From positions 124,001 through 188,000 of the forward strand of contig CAHJWG010000008.1 in assembly GCA_903642215.1 (NCBI GenBank): 64,000 nt of DNA, read 5' to 3'. The notes under the pieces were generated by a model. The model did no database searches, was not told the origin of the DNA, and saw only the letters and a program-made list of their open reading frames with translations. This DNA comes from Sphingobacteriaceae bacterium (GTDB lineage: Bacteria > Bacteroidota > Bacteroidia > Sphingobacteriales > Sphingobacteriaceae). This document shows, in pieces, positions 1 to 8,778 of the stretch (positions are counted from its first letter, which is position 1; each line of letters opens with the position of its first letter). The position numbers and the translations under genes were made by a program.

Positions 1-3000
1 TATCGCCGCCGCCGCCTTCTTTCTGCAATGCTTCTATGTAATACTTTGTACCCGCCTGCAAGGTAATCGAAACAGATTTTTGGGAAGCATATTTGTTCCA
101 TTCGCGGTAATTTGTATAACCATCCACATTGGCAATCCGAACTTTATTTGCAGGTTTGTTATCGGTAGAAAGCCATAATTCGCCGGCATCATCGGTAGCA
201 AGCCAAAAAGTATAATTCCCGGTTTGCGGTGCCGTGATATATCCTCTGATCCTTGAACCATAATTATCGGCTGCATCTTTCGGCCCTTCAAAAGAAGTAA
301 TCGCACCGGTAGAAGTTGGTGTACTTTGAAGCGGGATGTTAGCAATAGTGTTTCCGCCAACGTTGGCCCATTCGTCTCTGGTGATACTACCCGAACCTGT
401 AGCAACAGTAGTAGCTGCAGCATCAGGCACGTAAGGAGAAAGATGGCTGCCTGCGATTGGTGTTTCCATCGTAGCATCCGGCAGCTGCCATTGTACGGAT
501 AAATTATCGCCGCCGCCGGCTTCTTTCTGCAAGGCTTCTATATAATATTTCTTGCCTCCCTGTAAAGTAATCGATGCTGATTTTTGTGAAGCATATTTAC
601 CCCATTCCTGGTAATTTGTCCAGCCGTCCACATTTGCAATACGGACTTTATTATCAGGATTATCATCGGTAGAAAGCCATAATTCGCCGGCATCATCGGT
701 AGCGATCCAGAAAGTATAATTCCCGGTTTGCGGCGGGCAGATATAACCGCGGATACGTGAACCGTAGTTATCAGCTGCGTTTAAAGGGCCTTCAAAAGAA
801 GTAAGCTGACTGGTTGAGGTCGGTGTTTTTTGAAGCGGAATATCAGAAATGCTGGTTCCGCCGATATTATCCCATTGCTCGCGTAAAATTGTTCCGGTTG
901 CAGAGCAGGTTACGGCAGCAACGTTACCGGTGGTGATTGTTGCTGCCGTGTCCGCGACCAATACTGCGGAGCTATAGGGGTTAAGTTTGATGCTGCCGGT
1001 GTAGCTGTTTCCGGCAGCATCGTAGCTTTGGCCGGCGGTAGGAAAACTTTGCGCAGCAGAACCGGTGTTGTACAAAAAGCTGATGTACTGACTGGGGTTT
1101 GTGGCTTTCACTTCCACCTGCTCCAAACGGATATTATCCAGATATAAAGCTGCTTCCTGTTCTGGTACATCAAATACGATACTGGCATTGCTCTCTGTGG
1201 CTGAGGCTGTCAGCACGAATTCTTTTTCAGTCCGGCTGCCGCTGATTGTTACGGCCTGCCGCACGGAAAGATCAGCATAACCGCCCGTACTTTGGCGCAG
1301 ATAAGTAGTAACCGCTTTGCCGGTATTGCTGCCCAGCATACTATATTTTAGCCGATAACTTTTACCTGCCGTTACAGAACCGATGCCGATGATTACCGAC
1401 CCGTAATTACTGCCGGAAGCATTAGCATTATTAAAGGATACTTTAAGCGCGCCGCCGTCCAGCGCACCATTAGCCCAGGCCGCTGTGCAGTTTCCTGCGG
1501 AAGCATAAGCGTATAAACCATTTGTATTTGCATCAAAAGTGCCGTTTGCATACTGATTGCTGCCCGTTACCTTTGTTACCGTAAAGGCCGGTATATTATG
1601 TGCCGGCGTGGCAGAACCCTGATCTTTGCCGTATAGCTGTTTCCAGGCTTCTACGCTCAATGTGCGGTAGCTGTACGTGCCGTTTACCTGTTGTAATACC
1701 CCGATTACCTGATCATTATTTATCGGGCGATAATAATAGTTCTGGCTGAATGTCCCAAAGTTCGCAATATCATTGTCTTTCGATTTGTATTCGGCTGGCA
1801 TTTGCCCGGCCTGAACAGCAAACAAGATGTTATTTGATACCGTGCAATTATAAACCGGTTTATCCGCCGCCACGTTATCGTGTTCCATTACCAGCTGTGT
1901 AACCCCATTGTTGTAGAGGGTGTTTTGGCTGATAACCAGATCATGGGCATTGTGGACGTACATGCCGTAAGTAGCACAATTAGCAACTGTATTCCCGGTG
2001 ATTGTTACCTGGCCGGCATTATCATCCATATAAATACCGTGGGAGTAAGCTTTATTCTGATTATCCGTACCGGCGGCAGCTCCTTTTCCGTTCAAAACAA
2101 TATTACCTGAAACAATCCTGCCGGAATTTTGCGGTGGGTTGGAACCATTATTCCAGGTATAGATCCCGCCGCCATCATCCTTTATCATTGTAAAGTTACT
2201 CACTACATTATTTTTAACCGTTACATTATTTCCGCTAAAACTCAATGCAATATAGCCCGTACTATCAATCACATTATTCTTTATCATGTTATTGTCGCCG
2301 TCAATAGTGATACCTTCATAAGTACCGTCGCCATTATCACCCATACCGGCATCCATACCGGTTGCCCTGATCTGGTTGCCGCTTAATACGGTGCCACTTC
2401 CGCCGTTTACGCTGATTGCATTACTGCCCGTATGAACCAGTAAGGTGTTTTCCACTGTTAACCCTTGCGTACCTGTAGCATCAACCGCATTTTTACCCGA
2501 AAACAGCAGCTCGCAGCCTGAGATTTTAATATTTTGCGCCGCATTAATCTGCAACGCACTAAGCATAGCACCGCTAAAGCGGAGGTTTTCAAAAGATATA
2601 TTGCTTTGATTAACTACGCGCACCAATGTTTCGGTAACGCCGGCCCGCACTTGTGCTTTGTTCGGATCACTTGTAGAAAAAAGACGTAATTTTTTGTTGT
2701 TTGCATCGTAATACCACTCCCCTTCGGCATCCAGCGTATTAGGATGGTTCTGCACAAAATAGCCAAAACCTGCTGCACCCCAGTAGCCGGTAGGCGAACT
2801 GTAATTTATGGTGTTGCCCGATTGAGAAGTAATTGTATTCCGATCAATAATCCAGTGCGTTTTGCGCATAACCAACTGGCCGCCTGCCCAATTTTGCCCA
2901 GCAAGCTTGCTATCAGTAATAGAATTATTTGAATTAAAGCTATCATAAGTTAAGTATCCGCCGTTGGAAGCTGTAGCATTTGGGTATCTGCCTACTGCTT

Positions 3001-3439
3001 TTGCTGCTCCGTTAAAAGTAAATGTGTTCATATAAGATAAACCGCCCGGCACTGCTGCCTCCCAAATATTACCCGAAAGCTGTACAAAACCGCTTAGCTG
3101 TGCAAAACCGGTTAACTCCGGCAGTACGCCATCTCCATAAGCCCCAAATAAAACCGGCGCGCCGCTGCTGCCTGAGCAATTTACAGTTAACGTACCGCTA
3201 AATTTATCTCCGCGTTTAAATAGTATCCGGTCACCCGCATGCAGCAAACCCATCACCCCGTTCACCTTTGAAACCGTACGCCAGGGCGTTGCCATGTTCT
3301 GGGCATCCGCCATCGTCCTACCATCATCTCCTCCGGTAGAGGATACATAATACGTCGCCGCAGATAATTCCATACCGGACAATACCAAACATAAAAACAT
3401 TAAAAATTTAGAGGGAAAGCGCATATAGAGGTTCTTCAT
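1..3439 (-). CDS. Secreted beta-helix protein with tandem PA14 domains (partial, 3' end outside window)
   Basis: The frame is open from ATG at 3439 to the window edge (about 1146 codons), so the C-terminus is missing. Residues 1-27 form a signal peptide (MRFPSKFLMFLCLVLSG then SA-A). Residues about 270-560 carry repeated short N-x-I/V patterns (SGNNVTVKNNVV, GQVTITGNTV) typical of right-handed parallel beta-helix (PbH1) polysaccharide-binding or lyase folds. A jelly-roll carbohydrate-binding-like region follows. Two PA14 domains then occur (from about residues 845 and 1010), each with NYTFW and DDAGELWLSTD. An extracellular role in carbohydrate recognition or degradation is inferred; no catalytic residues can be assigned. 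The start was chosen because the signal peptide follows it directly. Confidence 0.85.
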   Translation of the reverse strand, partial: MKNLYMRFPSKFLMFLCLVLSGMELSAATYYVSSTGGDDGRTMADAQNMATPWRTVSKVNGVMGLLHAGDRILFKRGDKFSGTLTVNCSGSSGAPVLFGAYGDGVLPELTGFAQLSGFVQLSGNIWEAAVPGGLSYMNTFTFNGAAKAVGRYPNATASNGGYLTYDSFNSNNSITDSKLAGQNWAGGQLVMRKTHWIIDRNTITSQSGNTINYSSPTGYWGAAGFGYFVQNHPNTLDAEGEWYYDANNKKLRLFSTSDPNKAQVRAGVTETLVRVVNQSNISFENLRFSGAMLSALQINAAQNIKISGCELLFSGKNAVDATGTQGLTVENTLLVHTGSNAISVNGGSGTVLSGNQIRATGMDAGMGDNGDGTYEGITIDGDNNMIKNNVIDSTGYIALSFSGNNVTVKNNVVSNFTMIKDDGGGIYTWNNGSNPPQNSGRIVSGNIVLNGKGAAAGTDNQNKAYSHGIYMDDNAGQVTITGNTVANCATYGMYVHNAHDLVISQNTLYNNGVTQLVMEHDNVAADKPVYNCTVSNNILFAVQAGQMPAEYKSKDNDIANFGTFSQNYYYRPINNDQVIGVLQQVNGTYSYRTLSVEAWKQLYGKDQGSATPAHNIPAFTVTKVTGSNQYANGTFDANTNGLYAYASAGNCTAAWANGALDGGALKVSFNNANASGSNYGSVIIGIGSVTAGKSYRLKYSMLGSNTGKAVTTYLRQSTGGYADLSVRQAVTISGSRTEKEFVLTASATESNASIVFDVPEQEAALYLDNIRLEQVEVKATNPSQYISFLYNTGSAAQSFPTAGQSYDAAGNSYTGSIKLNPYSSAVLVADTAATITTGNVAAVTCSATGTILREQWDNIGGTSISDIPLQKTPTSTSQLTSFEGPLNAADNYGSRIRGYICPPQTGNYTFWIATDDAGELWLSTDDNPDNKVRIANVDGWTNYQEWGKYASQKSASITLQGGKKYYIEALQKEAGGGDNLSVQWQLPDATMETPIAGSHLSPYVPDAAATTVATGSGSITRDEWANVGGNTIANIPLQSTPTSTGAITSFEGPKDAADNYGSRIRGYITAPQTGNYTFWLATDDAGELWLSTDNKPANKVRIANVDGYTNYREWNKYASQKSVSITLQAGTKYYIEALQKEGGGGD

Positions 3440-3858
3440 ATAAAATCAGCTAAAGCAGTTAATAAAGTTATTTTCTTACTAATGCTTGATATTTACGGCT
3501 AATAAATGCTGCTGTTTCAAAAAAATGAAATATTTAAATTACAGTACAGTATCAAGGTTATAAATTATAAAAGTTGTATGTAAATTTTAATCTTAAATCA
3601 TCATTTCGCGAGGTAAACACTTAAAAAAGTTAAAGAAAAGAATTTAATTTTTAATCGAAAGAATAAATAGTGATAAAAGAAGCTTTTAGAAAATATAATT
3701 TATAAATTATTGTAAAAAACAGTGCTAAAAGAAGTATTGAATTGAGGAATGTTTATTTAAATTTAATACAGGTTATACACATTATCTTTAAGTTTGAGCA
3801 GATTTTAATTCAAACTATCAGCACTGTTTACGTAAGCTTCAAAAAATAATTATCATAA
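3440..3858. other. AT-rich intergenic region
   Basis: No gene is visible. It separates two divergent genes and holds two copies of the dispersed AAAAGAAG motif (3673-3685 and 3725-3737). It also contains a TAAGTTTG element at 3789-3796, which fits the Bacteroidota -7 box for the downstream plus-strand gene, although no clear -33 TTTG lies at the expected distance. Confidence 0.5.
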
Positions 3859-4422
3859 ATGAAAAAAATATTTTCTATCGCTTTAATAACACTAAGCAGT
3901 TTTGTTGCTTTTGCTCAAAAATATATTCCACAAATAAAGGTCGGCACCATTTTAAAATATAATGCTTTTTCGAGAGCTTTCGGGCAAAGTATTCCGCTAA
4001 CACTTACGATAACTAATCTTACAGGTGCGGTAGATATGCAATACTCGATCCCGCAATTGGGTACAGGCACTTTTGAAATTTCGCAATCAGCAATGCAAAG
4101 TGCTAAAAAAATGGCTTTTAAAGAACCTCAGGCTGATGGTGTAACCAAATTGAAAGACGATGAAACTTTAGCTGTGCTATCTAAAAACACTTTTAAAGAT
4201 TTAACAACCAGTAAAACGTTTATCTTAAACGGCCAAACCTTTAATGTAACTGCAGACACCGCTCCTTTTAAAATTAACGACCAGGAGGCAGACGTTTTCT
4301 ATGCGGTTACTACCAATGGGAAAACGAAGATGTGGGTTTTAAACAATCCTGATTTCCCTTTAATTTGCAAGTTACAGGGTGGCCCGCAGGGCATAGATTT
4401 AACTTTAGAAAGCATTAAATAA
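3859..4422 (+). CDS. Secreted hypothetical protein, 187 aa
   Basis: Residues 1-19 are a signal peptide ending FVAFA-Q, so the protein is exported to the periplasm or outer envelope. The mature part is beta-strand rich (alternating polar and hydrophobic residues, e.g. IPLTLTITNLTG) and has no cysteines outside one near the end. I do not recognise a family. It lies head-on to surE with only 4 nt between the stop codons, so no separate terminator fits between them. Confidence 0.75.
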   Translation: MKKIFSIALITLSSFVAFAQKYIPQIKVGTILKYNAFSRAFGQSIPLTLTITNLTGAVDMQYSIPQLGTGTFEISQSAMQSAKKMAFKEPQADGVTKLKDDETLAVLSKNTFKDLTTSKTFILNGQTFNVTADTAPFKINDQEADVFYAVTTNGKTKMWVLNNPDFPLICKLQGGPQGIDLTLESIK

Positions 4423-4426
4423 TAAC

Positions 4427-5203
4427 TTAACTATCAAACCTCCAATTATTTAATGCTGAAATAGCGTGATGTGCCGTCATATCAAACTGCACCGGCACTA
4501 CCGAAACGTAATCGTGTTCTAAAGCCCAAACATCGGTATCTTCGCCCTGATCATTTACCTGGAAAACACCGGTCAGCCAGTAATATTTTCTTTTCTGCGG
4601 ATCTAATCTTTCGTCAAATTCTTCCGCCCATTTTGCATTCGCCTGCCGGCAGATTTTGATTCCTTTTAAATCTTTTGTATTCGGAAAATTTACGTTAAGT
4701 AAAGTAGCTTGCGGCAAACCGTGATTTAAAACCTGTTCGGCAATTTGTTTAATGTATTTTTTTGCTGCGGAGAAATCGGCTTCCTGCGTGTAATCATCCA
4801 GCGAAAAACCAATGGAAGGAATACTTTCAATCGCACCTTCTACCGCAGCCGACATCGTGCCGGAATACAGCACGTTGATCGAATTATTCAGTCCATGATT
4901 GATGCCCGAAACACATAAATCCGGCTTTTCGCCTTTAAAAATTACGTTCACGGCAAGCTTTACACAATCTACCGGCGTGCCAGAACATTTGTACATTTCC
5001 ACACCTTCGTACAGTTCAACTTTATCCAAACGCAGCGGTTTGCCAATAGTAATGGCGTGGCCCATGCCGGATTGCGGACTATCCGGTGCCACCACAATCA
5101 CGTGTCCAAGTTCCTGCATCACTTCCAGCAACGCTTTGATGCCGGGTGCGGTTATACCATCATCGTTTACCACTAAAATTGTTGGTTTTGTTGCTTTTGC
5201 CAT
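4427..5203 (-). CDS. surE: 5'/3'-nucleotidase SurE
   Basis: 258 residues, normal for SurE. The N-terminal ILVVNDDGITAPGI contains the metal-binding Asp-Asp pair. SGINHGLNNS and YSGTMSAAVEGA are the conserved Asn and Ser metal/substrate motifs. SurE is a cytoplasmic metal-dependent phosphatase acting on nucleoside 5'/3'-monophosphates and is linked to stationary-phase survival. The ATG at 5203 begins MAKATKPTILVVND, the normal start. It is transcribed away from the small interrupted gene at 5241. Confidence 0.95.
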   Translation of the reverse strand: MAKATKPTILVVNDDGITAPGIKALLEVMQELGHVIVVAPDSPQSGMGHAITIGKPLRLDKVELYEGVEMYKCSGTPVDCVKLAVNVIFKGEKPDLCVSGINHGLNNSINVLYSGTMSAAVEGAIESIPSIGFSLDDYTQEADFSAAKKYIKQIAEQVLNHGLPQATLLNVNFPNTKDLKGIKICRQANAKWAEEFDERLDPQKRKYYWLTGVFQVNDQGEDTDVWALEHDYVSVVPVQFDMTAHHAISALNNWRFDS

Positions 5204-5425
5204 GCGGCGAAATTATAAATAAGATTTTTTAAATTTAGAGATGGAAAGTAAAAACCGGTGCACAGTTAAGGATTTTATGTTGATGGAAGTAGGTGCGCCT
5301 TATCAATTGATCAATTATGAGCTGGTTTATACACCTTCACGAAGCATCAAACATCAACTGGAGTTGCTACCTATGGTTGGAGGGAATATATAGGCAGATT
5401 TAAACAAAGGGTTTTAAATTTGACT

Positions 5426-5725
5426 ATGAAAAAGCGAGTGTACGATGTGGTGTTTAAGAAGATGGCCTTAGAATTATCAGATACTAAAGAATCCGTGAAA
5501 GAGGCAGCAGAAGAACCGGGTATAGATCCGGGCCGGATCAGTAAATGGAAGAACCAGTATAAAAGCGTTGGTACGGGTGATATTTCGACCAGTACTTTAA
5601 GCGATGAGCAAAAAGAGATCAGAAGGTTACAGCAGGAGCTTCGGGGGGCACAGCAGGAGCGCGATATATTAAAAAAGGCGGTCAGCATCTTTTCCAGGGG
5701 AGACGGGAAGTATTCAGATTTATAA
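5426..5725 (+). CDS. IS3-family transposase OrfA
   Basis: About 100 residues. The first half is an HTH domain (ELSDTKESVKEAAEEPGIDPGRISKWKNQY) that binds the IS ends. The second half is a leucine-zipper-like coiled coil (EQKEIRRLQQELRGAQQERDILKKA), the standard OrfA plan. ATG 5426 (MKKRVYDVV) is preferred over the earlier GTG-like start at 5420. The frame ends where orfB starts in the -1 frame, as expected for programmed -1 frameshifting into OrfAB. Confidence 0.85.
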   Translation: MKKRVYDVVFKKMALELSDTKESVKEAAEEPGIDPGRISKWKNQYKSVGTGDISTSTLSDEQKEIRRLQQELRGAQQERDILKKAVSIFSRGDGKYSDL

Positions 5726-6589
5726 AGGCTCGTAAAACTGAATATCCTGTAGAAAAGAGGTGTAAAGTATTGGGCGTAAGTTCCAGCAGTTATTATTACT
5801 GGTTAAAATATCCTGTCAGCTTAACTGAGCTTAAATCGCAGGAACTGTTGGTACATATTCACAGGGTTTACAAAAATAGTAAATGCCGTTATGGTAGTCC
5901 GCGGATTACGATTGAGTTTAAACAAGCAGGTATTTGTGCATCTCGGCCCAGGGTAGCCCGGGTAATGAGAAAAGCAAACTTACAGAGTATTGTTAGAAGA
6001 AAGTACCGCATTCAGACTACGGATTTCAGGCACACTAATGCAGTGGCCCAAAATCATCCGGAGCGAAACTTTTCCGTATTTAGACTGGCTCAGAAATGGG
6101 TATTCTGATCTTACCTGTATTAAAACGGGTGAAGGGTGGCTGTATTTGACCACAGTGATCGACCTGGCAGACCGAAAAGTAATCAGCTGGGCACTAAGTG
6201 AAACGATGAAAGCAAGCGATACGACGGTTGCAGCATTCAAAATGGCCACAAAAAATAGACCGATTATGCAGCACCTTTTATTTCATTCCGACAGAGGGGT
6301 TCAATATGCCTGTAGTGAATTTACCGGGCAGCTAAGAAAATGGCCTGTTAAACAAAGTATGAGCCGAAAGGGTAAATGTTGGGACAATGCCGTAGCAGAA
6401 AGCTTCTTTAAAACGATGAAAACAAAAATGATATATCACCATAATTTCCAAACAAAAGTTGAGGCAAAATTAGCTGTGTTCGAATACATAGAAGTTTGGT
6501 ACAACCGGCAAAGGAGGCATTCAGCAATCGGTTATCTAACACCCTGCCAGCAAGAAGAACTATTATTAGAAACTAAATTGTTTGCCTAA
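5726..6589 (+). pseudogene. IS3-family transposase OrfB, frameshifted
   Basis: The DDE integrase core is present but in two frames. The first ends FRLAQKWVF-stop at about 6108. The second continues SDLTCIKTGEGWLYLTTVID through HSDRGVQY and WDNAVAESFF, supplying the D, D and E catalytic residues. Removing one T near 6103-6104 restores W-V-S-D-L-T, the normal family sequence. A single-base insertion therefore appears to have inactivated it. Confidence 0.8.
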
Positions 6590-6699
6590 ATAATCTCTCC
6601 AATAAACTATTGCAATTCCAGTATCGCAAAGTACGATTTTGGCACAAACACCTTTCGCTCCTACAATTAGAAAGACGGATTGATAACTACCTGAGATAA

Positions 6700-7092
6700 T
6701 AAAAGTCTGCTCGATCAAAGTAGTCACTTTACAAATAGTAAACTTAACCGAGGTAAGCTAATGGTTTGTGGTTTATCCGAATGTAATTAATCATTCAAGA
6801 GATGCTCAAATTTTTCGATATTGCTTCGGTTAACATCTTTTCATGTAATAAACTGGTATTCATAGAAGCGCATATATTAATTTAGCAGCACCTCCATATT
6901 TGCAGCGATCAACGTTTTGCTATGATTATCTACACGTTGCTTCAACTCGTTTAGATGCTTGCCAAGCAATGTTCTACAGATCAGTTTTGGATAGAAAAAG
7001 AGCGCATCAGTGTTAGTAGTTACTATGGGGAAAAAAGACCAGGAAAGTCGAGAACTTTACTATTCAGTGATAAGATAAATCGTATTAACCTA
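6700..7092. other. Intergenic region, no confident gene
   Basis: A minus-strand open stretch at about 6880-7060 ends LNELKQRVDNHSKTLIAANM before a stop, but it has no start codon and no recognisable family. It may be the 3' remnant of a lost gene. Nothing else is seen. Confidence 0.3.
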
Positions 7093-7536
7093 CTAAAAAA
7101 GCTTCATCGGGTTTTCTTCATAGGATTTATGCTCGCTTTTTAATTTTTCCTGTAGTTCAATAATCGCTTTCTTTTTACTCTGTTTAATTCGGTCAAGCAA
7201 TAATTTAGGGCCGCCATCCGGGTTGTACCTGGAACCCCAGGTAAGAAACTCCACCATGTTAGGCACCAGCTCAATACCTTTGTCGGTTAGCAGGTACAGG
7301 AATTTCGAAGCGTTTTTCGGGGAAGTTACTTTAGAAACAATACCTTCTTTCAAAAGCGTGTTCAGCTTTTCAGTAAGTACTGCCGAGGAAATTTTCTCGG
7401 CTGATGCCCGAAACTCCAGAAAAGATTTTTTGCCTTCAAACATTAAATCCCGTAATAGTAACAGCATCCATTTATCACCGAAAATCTCTACAAAATAATT
7501 AATAGGGCATGTTGATCTTCTCTCGGATGTTTTCAT
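7093..7536 (-). CDS. HxlR-family winged-helix transcriptional regulator
   Basis: 147 residues with the family signature CPINYFVEIFGDKWMLLLLRDLM near the N-terminus, including the conserved single Cys (residue 10) that in several HxlR/DUF24 members senses electrophiles or oxidants. A winged helix follows (FRASAEKISSAVLTEKLNTLLKEGIV). It is divergent from the SDR gene at 7629, and a palindrome lies between them, so it most likely represses that gene and itself. Redox or electrophile sensing is inference from family members such as YodB and HypR. Confidence 0.9.
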   Translation of the reverse strand: MKTSERRSTCPINYFVEIFGDKWMLLLLRDLMFEGKKSFLEFRASAEKISSAVLTEKLNTLLKEGIVSKVTSPKNASKFLYLLTDKGIELVPNMVEFLTWGSRYNPDGGPKLLLDRIKQSKKKAIIELQEKLKSEHKSYEENPMKLF

Positions 7537-7550
7537 ATTGTCATAACTTA

Positions 7551-7575
7551 AAGTAGTTTGTATTTAGAACTACTT
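7551..7575. promoter_or_regulatory. Probable HxlR operator palindrome
   Basis: AAGTAGTT (7551-7558) and AACTACTT (7568-7575) form a perfect 8-bp inverted repeat with a 9-nt spacer, and another GTAGTT half-site follows at about 7588. It overlaps the -33 region of the SDR promoter and lies just upstream of hxlR, which fits autorepression and co-regulation. Confidence 0.6.
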
Positions 7576-7588
7576 TTTGATAAATTTG
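7557..7588 (+). promoter_or_regulatory. Bacteroidota-type promoter for the SDR gene
   Basis: TTTG at 7557-7560 and TAAATTTG at 7581-7588, separated by 20 nt, match the -33 TTTG / -7 TAnnTTTG consensus of the primary sigma factor of Bacteroidota. The SDR start codon is 41 nt further on. Confidence 0.6.
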
Positions 7589-7628
7589 TAGTTCATAAAA
7601 CAGATTGCAAAAATAACTAAAATTAACT

Positions 7629-8372
7629 ATGGACTTTACAAATAAAAACGTCGTTATCGTAGGCGGAACAACAGGAATAGGATTGGCAACAGCAAAGGCA
7701 TTTATCGGTGCAGGTGCGAACGTTTGGATTACAGGCAGAAATACTGATAATCTACAAAATGCAAGTGCAGAAATAAACAACTTGAAATTGAAGACTGTGG
7801 TGTCGGACACTTCAAAACTTGCCGACATTGAGATCCTGGAAAAAGTAATTAGAGATAGTGGAAAAAAAGTGGCCGTTCTGTTTCTGAATGCTGGAATTGG
7901 CATATTTGAGCCGATAGAAAAAGTTACCGAAGCAAATTTTGATGCACAGTTCAGTACTAATGTAAAAGGTCATTTTTTTACATTGCAAAAATTGCTTCCT
8001 CATCTGGCCGATGGAGCATCAGTGATATTCACTTCTTCCTCCGTAGCAACAGCTGCAAATCTGGGTTCCAGCGTATATGCTGCAACTAAAGGTGCGTTGA
8101 ATAAAGTTGCTCAAATTGCTGCTAACGAGCTGGCAGGAAGAAAAATTCGCGTAAACATCATTAGTCCGGGGCCAATTAAAACACCGGCTTTAGTTAATGC
8201 CATACCTGCCGGAGCAGAAGCATATTTGGCTGGCGCTACCGCATTGCAAAGGCTTGGCGATCCCGATGAGATTGCAAAAACAGTATTGTTCCTGGCTTCT
8301 GATGCCGCAGGCTATATTTCAGGAACAGAAATTACAGTTGATGGAGGTTACCACACATACGCATTAAAATAA
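7629..8372 (+). CDS. Short-chain dehydrogenase/reductase
   Basis: 247 residues, the classical SDR length. It has the NAD(P)-binding motif GGTTGIG near residue 12, NAGIG, the catalytic Ser in SSSVATAA and YAATK (Tyr-x3-Lys) about residue 150. SPGPIKTP and the C-terminal GTEITVDGGY are typical of the classical subfamily. The substrate cannot be told from sequence. Its divergent HxlR neighbour and the shared operator suggest inducible expression, as seen for SDR detoxification enzymes in such pairs. A strong hairpin follows the stop codon. Confidence 0.9.
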   Translation: MDFTNKNVVIVGGTTGIGLATAKAFIGAGANVWITGRNTDNLQNASAEINNLKLKTVVSDTSKLADIEILEKVIRDSGKKVAVLFLNAGIGIFEPIEKVTEANFDAQFSTNVKGHFFTLQKLLPHLADGASVIFTSSSVATAANLGSSVYAATKGALNKVAQIAANELAGRKIRVNIISPGPIKTPALVNAIPAGAEAYLAGATALQRLGDPDEIAKTVLFLASDAAGYISGTEITVDGGYHTYALK

Positions 8373-8393
8373 AAAGGAAAAATCCTTTACATG

Positions 8394-8433
8394 CGAGGTG
8401 GAGGAAACGGCAGATGCCGCTTCCTCCACCTCG
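8394..8433. terminator. Long perfect hairpin after the SDR gene
   Basis: A 13-bp arm, CGAGGTGGAGGAA (8394-8406), pairs with 8421-8433. Inside it CGGCA pairs with TGCCG around a GA loop. There is no U-run, so it may be a terminator, an RNA stabiliser or a small repeat element. Confidence 0.5.
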
Positions 8434-8559
8434 TACAAATCCTGTGATACAGTTACTTATATCACTTTCAATGCGTCTTTTGCAAATTAAATAATGACGC
8501 ACTGAATGACGTAATTTTCGATGTATTTTATTACGAGATTTGTGTGGTAGTCAAAAAGA

Positions 8560-8593
8560 AAAAGCCGCTAAATCATGCGATTTAGCGGCTTTT
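8560..8593. terminator. Bidirectional terminator by tRNA-Ser
   Basis: A 15-bp inverted repeat, AAAAGCCGCTAAATC (8560-8574) and its complement (8579-8593), with an ATGC loop. The A/T ends give a U-run in both directions. It lies 3' of the minus-strand tRNA-Ser. Confidence 0.75.
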
Positions 8594-8616
8594 GGTACCT
8601 TTTATGATGGTTTCAG

Positions 8617-8703
8617 CGGTGAGGGAGGGATTCGAACCCTCGGTACAGTTTCCCGTACGTCAGTTTAGCAAACTGATCCTTTCGGCCTCTCAGGCACCTC
8701 ACC
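8617..8703 (-). tRNA. tRNA-Ser (GCU anticodon)
   Basis: 87 nt, a type II tRNA with a long variable arm. The acceptor strand GGTGAGG pairs with CCTCACC. The anticodon stem-loop CAGTTTGCTAAACTG carries GCT. The T-arm is GGGTTCGAATCCC. The 3' CCA is not encoded. Confidence 0.93.
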
Positions 8704-8715
8704 ATATTTTCTTAG

Positions 8716-8728
8716 TTAAAAGAAGCAT
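8716..8728 (+). repeat. Dispersed 13-mer, TTAAAAGAAGCAT
   Basis: Intergenic copy just upstream of the 5' end of tRNA-Ser; 12 of 13 match to GTAAAAGAAGCAT. Confidence 0.55.
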
Positions 8729-8778
8729 TTTTAAGGAGTGCAAATATAGTAATTCACTTTTCCCGGCAAAAAAAATTA

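Larger units (their letters stand above)
5377..6602 (+). mobile_element. IS3-family insertion sequence
   Basis: Terminal inverted repeats are visible: TTGGAGGGAATATATAGGCA at 5377-5396 and its complement TTGGAGAGATTATTTAGGCA at 6583-6602, 17 of 20 identical. The element has the IS3 layout of a short orfA and a long orfB in the -1 frame. No clear 3-4 bp target duplication is seen. orfB is frameshifted, so this copy is probably not autonomous. Confidence 0.85.
5241..6699 (+). pseudogene. Small gene split by an IS3-family element
   Basis: A reading frame starts at ATG 5241 (MESKNRCTVKDFM) and reaches KHQLELLPMV just before the left end of the insertion sequence at 5377. Just beyond the right end (6603-6699) an open frame reads LLQFQYRKVRFWHKHLSLLQ and ends RRIDNYLR at TAA 6697-6699. 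Joined, the pieces give a basic protein of about 78 residues. I do not recognise the family. That both halves look coding and stop at the IS ends is seen directly; that they were one gene is inference. Confidence 0.5.

Noticed and set aside
34..477. A 147-codon minus-strand frame at the left edge
   Set aside because: It is out of frame with the clear PA14 coding frame that covers the same DNA.
6955..7143. A 62-codon open frame after the first IS
   Set aside because: No family, no ribosome site, and it overlaps the end of the hxlR gene on the other strand.
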